A DNA stretch of 24,055 nt. Source: Mikrocytos mackini (taxonomy: Eukaryota; Endomyxa; Ascetosporea; Mikrocytida; Mikrocytiidae). The stretch lies in assembly GCA_030180075.1 (NCBI GenBank), contig JASNJN010000330.1, forward strand, positions 1-24,055, read 5' to 3'. Both the position numbers and the translations under genes were made by a program. Shown here one piece after another: positions 16,994 to 24,055 of the stretch. Below the pieces are notes generated by a model, which was given only the letters and a program-made list of their open reading frames with translations, had not been told where the DNA came from and did not search any database. The stretch's first letter is position 1, and each line of letters starts with the position of its first letter.

Positions 16994-19300
16994 ATATGAG
17001 TTGTTTTGTATCAAAATGAGTCCATTTTTGTAGAATTTAAACTCTATCACAATTTAGATTTTAGTCGACATTCCTCGATGGGTTGTTTTAGTATTATAAT
17101 AGGTTTTTGATAATATTGTAAAATGGTTTACTGTAAAATAATATAATCATAACCTTAATAACAATAGTTTTACAACAAAGATAACATGCTAAATCTGTAC
17201 TACAAGTACGTTTTTGTTTCAAAAAGAGGGTTATTATATGATTTAGGAATTTTAATATGCCATGTTTTGTTGAAAATGGATTGACAATATTTGATGTGAT
17301 AGATCAAATATTAATCAACATTTAAAAACTATAGTAAAAGTTCTAGTAGATTCCAAACCATTTGGCTGAACATCAATGATACATAACCTAGTCAGACTAG
17401 ATAACACATGGTTTTTAATTAAATCCATATATTAGTTCATTTGTTGTTTAATACTCTAATCTTGGCTACTGTGTTATTTGTTTGTTTTAAAAATTTTAAA
17501 TTTCAAAATCTTTATGGACGATTATAAGATACCATGTTGAGTTTCATCGCAAAACAAAGAGATAACTCATTTAAATTTGACAACACAGACAACTCCGAAC
17601 TTTTATAAAATGAACAGGGCCAATATAGGGATTTGGATAGCTTTGTCAGACAGCACATTATCAAGGCCTCCACATAACTAACAACCCCTCATAAACTCGA
17701 TATCAATCATACGTTTGGACAAAAAAGACCGTGCCTGCTTATACCTTTATTACTATATTCAAAAGAAGAAAGTTTTTAATTTTCCGATTTAAAGATGACT
17801 TACTCATACCCTACAGGTGATATCTACAAAGACGTTCAATTAAGAAGCTTATAGGGAATTCTAAAAGGTTTGCAAACTTTACTATGAATAAAGAATCATT
17901 GGAACGTGGCCAGATGGGTGTATACGATATGAACGAATATATGGCCTAGCATTAATTAGCAGTGGTTCGTTTAAAAGGTCCATGTGGGGAATTTATGACA
18001 AGACATATCAAAAGTATTTACATTGAAAGGATTTTCCACAGGATTTGGATTTAAGAAGGAAAATATTGCCAAATTTAATAATTAAAAATACTTTTATTTA
18101 AATGTTTATTATCGTTCTAAATATTATATTTAATGATAAATCTGTTTTCAATATCAATTAAAATCATCAACATTTGAATTAACTCAAAAATCAAATAAAA
18201 GTATTTTTAATTATTAAATTTGGCAATATTTTCCTTCTTAAATCCAAATCCTGTGGAAAATCCTTTCAATGTAAATACTTTTGATATGTCTTGTCATAAA
18301 TTCCCCACATGGACCTTTTAAACGAACCACTGCTAATTAATGCTAGGCCATATATTCGTTCATATCGTATACACCCATCTAGCCACGTTCCAATGATTCT
18401 TTATTCATAGTAAAGTTTGCAAACCTTTTAGAATTCCCCTATAAGCTTCTTAATTGAACGTCTTTGTAGATATTACTTGTAGGGTATGAGTAAGTCATCT
18501 TTAAATCGGAAAATTAAAAACTTTCTTTTTTTGAGTATAGTAATAAAGGTATAAGCAGGCACGGTCTTTTTTGTCCAAACGTATGATTGATATCGAGTTT
18601 CTGAGGGGTTGTTAGTTATGTGGAGGCCTTGATAATTTGCTGTCTGACAAAGCTATCCAAATCCCTATATTGGCCCTGTTCATTTTATAAAAGTTCGGAG
18701 TTGTCTGTGTTGTCAAATTTAAATGAGTTATCTCTTTGTTTTGCGATGAAACTCAACATGGTATCTTATAATCGTCCATAAAGATTTTGAAATTAAAAAT
18801 TTTTAAAACAAACAAATAACACAGTAGCCAAGATTGGAGTATTAAACAACAAATGAACTAATGTATGGATTTAATTAAAAACCATGTGTTATCTAGTCTG
18901 ACTAGGTTATGTATCACTGATGTACAGCCAAATGGTTTGGAATCTACCAGAACTTTCACTATAGTTTTTAAATGTTGATTAATATTTGATCTATCACATC
19001 AAATATTGTCAATCCATTTTCAGCAAAACATGGCATATTAAAATTCCTAAATCATATAATAACCCTCTTTTTGAAACAAAAACGTACTTGTAGTACAGAT
19101 TTAGCATGTTATCTTTGTTGTAAAACTATTATTATTAAGGTTATGATTATATTATTTTACAGTAAACCATTTTACAATATTATCAAAAACCTATTATAAT
19201 ACTAAAACAACCCATCGAGGAATGTTGACTAAAATCTAAATTGTGATAGAGTTTAAATTCTACAAAAATGGACTCATTTTGATACAAAACAACTCATATA
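16994..19300. repeat. 2.3-kb near-perfect palindrome
   Basis: Left arm 16994-18099 and right arm 18193-19300 are inverted copies, about 98 percent identical by sampling, around a 93-bp non-repeated spacer (18100-18192). Outer ends are ATATGAGTTGTTTTGTATC and its inverse. The left arm interrupts the MULE4 relic. No clear target duplication flanks it. Protein-like pieces occur in overlapping frames of each arm (for example KRSMWGIYDKTYQKYLH and NIGIWIALSDS) but are stop-laden and unrecognised. It could be a foldback or MULE-type element with very long TIRs, or an inverted duplication. Confidence 0.93.
17484..17516 (+). promoter_or_regulatory. AAATTT-type motif and ATG in palindrome arm
   Basis: TTTTAAAAATTTTAAATTTC precedes an ATG at 17514 by a few bases; the mirrored copy is near 18778-18806 on the minus strand. 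The frame from this ATG meets TGA after eight codons. It suggests that the arm once began a gene like those in the MULE TIRs. Confidence 0.25.
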
Positions 19301-19333
19301 TAAAAATCATTAATCGAATATTGACCATTTAAT

Positions 19334-19342
19334 GAAAAGGTA
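19334..19342. repeat. MULE2 target-site duplication, left copy
   Basis: GAAAAGGTA here and AAAAAGGTA at 22474-22482 differ at one base; 9 bp is the size expected for a MULE. Confidence 0.7.
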
Positions 19343-19906
19343 GATTTTATAAAAGTTCCCGGAGTATTTGGTGAAATTCTGTACATGTGTTGTGTTGGCA
19401 TGATTGTGGTAGTTTTATTGTTGTTTGTTATGTTGTAAAACCCTGGATAGTTTTTTGTTTGGCTGCCGTATATGGGAAATACATGCATCTAAAACTTTTT
19501 TTGTAGGGATTTTCAACTGGGTCTAATTTACGCTTCGTTCCAGGGGCGGCGATACAGGAATTAATCCAGCTATAAGCGTGAAGTTTGGAAGTTAATATAG
19601 TCTGTGTCAAATGTCATTTGTTTGTGAAAAAATAAAATTTTAAATTTTAAAATATAAAAACAAGTCCTAACTCAGCCTTCCGCATTCTATGACAAAGAAT
19701 AACGACAACACACAACACAAAACCAACTCGGAACACATTCCTTTTTACAATTTAAGAAAACAAGAAGAAAAGGAACGTGAAATCCAAGACAGTGCAACAA
19801 ATATGAAAATAGGAGACTTCTTCACGGTTGGACAAGAGTTCACTAAATTTGACACATTTAACAAGCTTCTAGAACAATACCGAGCATCTACTATCACCCA
19901 AATCCG
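19343..19906 (+). repeat. MULE2 left terminal inverted repeat
   Basis: Inverted copy of 21910-22473. It includes the AAATTT-rich leader (19632-19654), the transposase ATG (19689) and 73 codons of transposase N terminus, all pointing into the element. The outward-facing 60-codon open frame present in both TIRs (19428-19610 and 22206-22388) starts at TTG with a stop just before it and is not taken as a gene. Confidence 0.93.
19632..19654 (+). promoter_or_regulatory. AAATTT-type motif in MULE2 left TIR
   Basis: ATAAAATTTTAAATTTTAAA lies about 35-57 bp before the ATG at 19689 and is the mirror of the motif at 22163-22184. Inferred promoter only. Confidence 0.35.
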
Positions 19907-19937
19907 TTTAAATTATGCTGGATATATAATTTATTAG
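19689..19937 (+). CDS. 82-aa truncated transposase N terminus from left TIR
   Basis: The first 73 codons are the left-TIR copy of the transposase start (MTKNNDNTQHKTNSEH... to TITQIR), with a few substitutions from the functional copy at 22127. Past the TIR boundary at 19906 the frame adds LNYAGYIIY and stops. If the TIR promoter works, this end would make a short protein with the N-terminal part (FTKFDTFNKLLEQYRAS) but without the zinc-binding or catalytic regions. Such a fragment might compete with or regulate the full transposase; no evidence shows it is expressed. Confidence 0.4.
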   Translation: MTKNNDNTQHKTNSEHIPFYNLRKQEEKEREIQDSATNMKIGDFFTVGQEFTKFDTFNKLLEQYRASTITQIRLNYAGYIIY

Positions 19938-20016
19938 CTTATTACAATTTTGGAACATTGATATTTAAAAGCTTTATAAAAAAAAGAAGGAATGAAATTA
20001 ATTATATATTTATTCA

Positions 20017-22127
20017 TTAATTAGCTGTATTGAAATTATATTGCCCATTTTTACAACGAACAATCAATTCTTCCAAAAATATTCGTTTATTTTTATTATT
20101 AACCTTTCGATCATTTTTGATTAAATATCCTAGTTGTTTGATAAAAATGGCCACATTATTCTTTTCTTGCTTTTTAGAAGTTTCTTTCATATTTAATACT
20201 TGAACATTTTCGCCGGTTAGAGTTGGATTCGGTGTATTCTCATTCCAAGTCGGTATATAGTTGTTGAAATCATAGTTGTTGAAGTTTCGTTCGTATATAT
20301 ACTTTCTCTGCTCTATAAAACATTTTCTGTCTATGCCCATACCCTTAAAATCGATTATATTGACCATTTCTTGTTTTAACCATCGTTTCTTACAATAAAC
20401 CAAGTATCGGTCCAATGTAATGCCATTTTCTTTGGTACAGTTAATACACAATAGCCCATATCGTTTATAAACACGACATTCTGATATATAGGCCGTGTTT
20501 TCACATTTACTTCTTTGAAAAACATTGTACGCATATTCTGTCAATAAATAAGCAAGAATTTTCAATAGTGGCTGGTCTATGCCTAGTTGTATGTCTTGTG
20601 TATATTTCCTAACCAATGTAGAATGTTTCTCGAACCTTGTGCTTTCAATGTATTCAATTAATTCGACAAACAAAATTTCAAGTTCCCTTTTTCCTACGAA
20701 GTATTTCTTAAGCCCACTGTTGAACCCCTCGGAGCGATTGTTCGTCCTACTTTCAAAGTCAATTTCATTTGAATATAACAATTCAATAAATTCGTTTTTA
20801 TATTTTAACCAATTTTTGTCGAAATATAATTTTATATTTTCTTCCAATAAACCATAATTATTCTCAAATTCTTGCAAATTTTTCGAAAAAATTATGTTAT
20901 TTATCAACAATTTCTGTTGCTTTTTACATTCACTTGATTTTCCACTCATGATAACTGTAATTTGCCCGTATATTCTCTTTAATACATGAAAAAGACACAG
21001 TCGCAAAGTACATAAAGGAAAGTACTCATGAAGGATTTTCCTTTCTAGCATATCTTTATCCGTATATGCAATTTTCGGAATGCTTGAATCGTTTTCCTTT
21101 ATAAACTCGTTGAAAAAGTGTTTTATTGTTTCATACACTCATTGACGCTACTAAATAAGCAGACTGTTTCAGACACTCCTTCAGCATTAACCACGCTTAT
21201 AACGAACAAGGTATCATCATCCGTGGTTAAATTATATGTGCCGTCCATGAAAATAACTTCTCCGAACTTAGAGTAGCATTGTTTCATATAGTTGTCTTGA
21301 AAGTAAATTCCAATCATGTCGCCAGTTTCGTTGTAAATTCGTTTTAAAACTCCCAATAAATTATAGATTGTAAAGTTCCGTAGTTTGATGTCTTGGTATT
21401 CTGTTAATATTTGCTTCCTGGCGAGATAAACATCATTATAATTTAACTTTTTAAATTTATAATGCGAATGGCTATTTACAACTCTCCGTATGTTTATCTT
21501 TTCATCTTTGTAGTGTTTTAAACTTTGCAATATCTCGTCGTCAACTTTGTCTTTCTGATAAGTTATGTCTGCATGCCCAGTGTGATCGGATATATCTATG
21601 ACTTTTAATTTGCGATTTGTGTACTTTAAATGGATTTTGAAACAACAGCCCAACTTTTTAGTGTATTTCACCTTTACTATTTGAATGTTTTCTTCCGATG
21701 CGATAGCTTCAGATGGCATTGTATTAGAATTAGTATTAGGACTTTCATTTTCACTTGGAATCGGCTTTGGAGTGGGTTGCTTCTTTGGTTTCCCTAATTC
21801 ACACCCAAACATTATTTAATAATACTTAAGAGGTGAAATGAATCCATAGATAGCATTCAATGACTTGTTATTTTTCGCAAAAGTCTGAATGAGTCGACTG
21901 TCAATGGTTCGGATTTGGGTGATAGTAGATGCTCGGTATTGTTCTAGAAGCTTGTTAAATGTGTCAAATTTAGTGAACTCTTGTCCAACCGTGAAGAAGT
22001 CTCCTATTTTCATATTTGTTGCACTGTCTTGGATTTCACGTTCGTTTTCTTCTTTTTTTCTTAAATTGTAAAAAGGAATGTGTTCCGAGTTGGTTTTGTG
22101 TTGTGTGTTGTCGTTATTCTTTGTCAT
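20017..22127 (-). pseudogene. MULE2 transposase, one stop and one frameshift
   Basis: Starts at ATG 22127 in the right TIR. The N-terminal part (FDTFNKLLEQYRAS...RTIDSRLI) and FGCELGKPKKQP...KKLGCCFKIHLKY...DHTGH match the layout of a FAR1/ZSWIM-type DNA-binding region. The MULE core follows: D in IFMDGTYNL, D in IAYTDKDML, CLFHVLKR, and E in NNRSEGFNSGLKKYF. The C-terminal ECRVYKRYGLLCIN...KKRWLK resembles a SWIM segment that lacks the final histidine. A TAA at 21816-21818 splits the zinc region although the frame is unchanged on both sides, and a small indel near 21123-21138 shifts the frame between the two catalytic D residues. Total about 700 codons. An ATG at 21812 just after the TAA could restart translation, but the frameshift would still break it. 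Confidence 0.9.
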
Positions 22128-22473
22128 AGAATGCGGAAGGCTGAGTTAGGACTTGTTTTTATATTTTAAAATTTAAAATTTTATTTTTTCACAAACAAAT
22201 GACATTTGACACAGACTATATTAACTTCCAAACTTCACGCTTATAGCTGGATTAATTCCTGTATCGCCGCCCCTGGAACGAAGCGTAAATTAGACCCAGT
22301 TGAAAATCCCTACAAAAAAAGTTTTAGATGCATGTATTTCCCATATACGGCAGCCAAACAAAAAACTATCCAGGGTTTTACAACATAACAAACAACAATA
22401 AAACTACCACAATCATGCCAACACAACACATGTACAGAATTTCACCAAATACTCCGGGAACTTTTATAAAACC
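21910..22473 (-). repeat. MULE2 right terminal inverted repeat
   Basis: Inverted copy of 19343-19906; carries the promoter region, ATG and first codons of the transposase. Its inner boundary at 21910 falls inside coding sequence. Confidence 0.93.
22163..22184 (-). promoter_or_regulatory. AAATTT-type motif upstream of MULE2 transposase
   Basis: TTTTAAAATTTAAAATTTTA lies 36-57 bp upstream of the ATG at 22127. The same run recurs near 14816. Inferred promoter only. Confidence 0.4.
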
Positions 22474-22482
22474 AAAAAGGTA
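22474..22482. repeat. MULE2 target-site duplication, right copy
   Basis: AAAAAGGTA; partner of 19334-19342 with one mismatch. Confidence 0.7.
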
Positions 22483-22614
22483 CTATAAACAAATTTGACA
22501 TTGAGCTTCGAGTTGTTCTTCATTGGGCAACTCATAACAATTAAAATACTTTATGATATTTGATAAAGTAAAGTCAAAAATTTGTTGTTCCAATTTATTT
22601 TTTCTTTTAAACAT
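22483..22614 (-). pseudogene. 43-codon ORF abutting MULE2, unidentified
   Basis: ATG at 22614 opens MFKRKNKLEQQIFDF and ends QCQICL at a TAG that touches the MULE2 target duplication. A CxxC pair at the end is the only motif; a BED-type or similar zinc finger cut by the insertion is conceivable, but the sequence on the far side of MULE2 gives no confirming histidines. Too short to be sure that it is coding. Confidence 0.2.
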
Positions 22615-24055
22615 GGAAAATTTAATCATTAAATAATATTTGTTTTTCGTATTTTATTAACAATTCTAAACCAATTAAGGTGTGTAAATTAATGTTTAAT
22701 ACGATATTTTAATGACGATGTGTTAAGTTAGACTGTGTCTACGCTTCGCACTTATTAATCTTGATTACACCTAGTTTTAGGTTTTTGATTGGGTGTGCCA
22801 ATTTAAACTATAACTTAACTTTCTAAAGAACCTATAATATATTTTAAAAATTCAGTATATTACCATTATTTGTATTTAAATAGTGACTAGATGGGCGTTG
22901 ATGTCTTTTGGTCTTATATTACGGATTTTGTACATGTTTCTAAAATTTTAACAAATCTAAATTTTGACAGGTCTCTACACGGTTCCACAGACAACTTCAT
23001 AGCATAGCATGACAAACAGCGAATAACCAACTTACGGTAAACATCGCTTATTTGTTTTAGACAGATACAACTGCATAAAATCTCAAAAGCAACAAAATCT
23101 CGTTTGTTTCTTTAACGAACTAAACTCCTCAATAGTCAGGCCGTATAATCCTTCAAAGAATATAAATCAATAGGGACCTTAGTTTTATTGTACAAGATGT
23201 CGTTCTCTTAACGTAACAGAGTATATAAAGCTTTTTATTAAAACACAGAAATTATTGGTACGGCTCTTTGAATGGTGACTATACTATTTGAAGCCAGATA
23301 GACAACAATTGATTCTACAATATTACATTTTAATACGAGTATATTTGTTTGACATGGACATACTACTATATTGTTCATTGATATTATATGCGATTGAATG
23401 TGTATGGGCACATCAAGTACGTGATAAAATGGATATTATATTACTAGAAGAGGTATAAGTGTATATGAACGCGATCTGAAGAAGCATTAATAATATTAAA
23501 ATGAAAGAATAAACAGTGAAAACAGTTAACACGAATTATATAGTAATATATTATAAACAATTTTTGCTGTTTAATAGTTTTTCATATTTTAATAATTATA
23601 TTCTATATTTATGGTGATATGGATAAAGAACTATTTATACAACAATACAAATTTGTAAAGAAACTAAAACGATAAAAGATTCAACCTAGATATTTATAAT
23701 TTTTAATTCTTTATTCTAGTTTGGTTATAAAGCCTTTGCTTATATTTCTTATTTACTTTTTCTTTCATCATAATTCGTAATATATTTAATTGAACTACAT
23801 GACAAAATCCACAGCTGCTACATCACTTTGCTTTTCTATCATATATTCCTTTCAAGTTCGGCAATATTTTTAATAGCTGCGAATACATTTTCTATCTATA
23901 TAAGTACAATGGCCAGGAATACTTGGGATTTTATCTGGATTTTTTCACTTTGTTTTTCCGAAAGTCCACCTCTAAGATTTCTCACATATATGTTGCACAA
24001 AGGATTTCTGAAANCTTTTCCCTGAAAAAGTTGCATTTTCCCTGAAATTCTTACA
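22615..24055. other. AT-rich stretch, no gene recognised
   Basis: No open frame with a recognisable domain, no terminal-inverted-repeat pair and no RNA gene seen. The open frame at 23828-24025 is hydrophobic and contains an N; I do not support it. TTTTCCCTGAAA occurs twice near the right edge (about 24017-24048), possibly the start of a repeat continuing beyond the window. Confidence 0.35.

Larger units (their letters stand above)
19343..22473 (-). mobile_element. MULE2, a 3.1-kb Mutator-like transposon
   Basis: Long TIRs of 564 bp (19343-19906 and 21910-22473) bound the element, starting G(A/G)TTTTATAAAAGTTCCCGG, with a 9-bp target duplication (8/9 identical) outside. It holds a single transposase gene on the minus strand, beginning inside the right TIR. 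TIR copies differ at few positions, so the insertion is fairly young. It is a different lineage from MULE1: other TIRs, other transposase, no C2H2 fingers. It lies 42 bp beyond the palindrome. Confidence 0.93.

Noticed and set aside
16994-19300. 9-bp target duplication around the palindrome.
   Set aside because: The best alignment of the flanks matches only 5 of 9 bases.
21100-21145. Programmed ribosomal frameshift in the MULE2 transposase.
   Set aside because: No slippery heptamer is evident, and the same gene also carries an in-frame TAA, so an ordinary indel is simpler.
22206-22388. 60-codon outward-facing frame present in both MULE2 TIRs.
   Set aside because: Begins at TTG with a stop two codons before it; its duplication simply reflects the TIR.

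Overview
The window is an AT-rich eukaryotic region made almost entirely of nested transposable elements and their remains. I see no convincing host gene, rRNA, tRNA or CRISPR array. The lineage is not fixed by the sequence. Compact intronless element genes with AAATTT-type motifs just upstream of their start codons would fit a TE-rich microsporidian or another compact, AT-rich eukaryote. This is an inference only. A few isolated N bases are present.

Layout. 1-1498: ends of hAT-like MITEs, a complete MITE (711-1065) and two direct copies of a 185-bp repeat. 1500-1848 and 8503-9823: two halves of one minus-strand Ty3/gypsy pol (RNase H and integrase). They are separated by MULE1 (1849-8502), a Mutator-like transposon of 6,654 bp with 308-bp TIRs and a perfect 9-bp target duplication. 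MULE1 carries a transposase broken only by a 103-bp tandem duplication and one TAG, and holds a 199-bp MITE in its unexplained left half. 9824-10620: RNase H remains of a second LTR retroelement, hit by two MITEs. 11733-13481: a relic MULE transposase (MULE3) interrupted by a 410-bp hAT MITE with a perfect 8-bp target duplication and by a 472-bp MITE sitting where the catalytic core should be. 13482-14716: a larger hAT-like non-autonomous element with a MITE inside it. 14870-15230: a strand-asymmetric pyrimidine-rich tract. 15653-16993: N-terminal part of another MULE transposase (MULE4), split just after its start codon by a TTAA-flanked piggyBac-like element that carries a 43-bp tandem array. 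16994-19300: a near-perfect 2.3-kb palindrome (arms about 1.1 kb, 93-bp spacer). 19343-22473: MULE2, a second MULE lineage of 3,131 bp with 564-bp TIRs and a 9-bp target duplication (8/9). 22483-24055: no gene recognised.

How it fits together. The elements give a relative chronology: gypsy element, then MULE1 into its integrase, then a MITE into MULE1; MULE3 and MULE4, then hAT and piggyBac elements into them. In both full-length MULEs the TIR carries an AAATTT-rich putative promoter and the transposase start codon; in MULE2 it also carries about 73 codons of the transposase. Both ends of each element therefore hold a copy of the expression signal, pointing inward. The transposases share an N-terminal zinc-coordinating region (C2H2 and/or WRKY/FAR1-like), a MULE DDE core and a C-terminal SWIM or SWIM-like segment. 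No copy in the window looks able to make a full transposase as it stands, but MULE1 and MULE2 are only lightly damaged.
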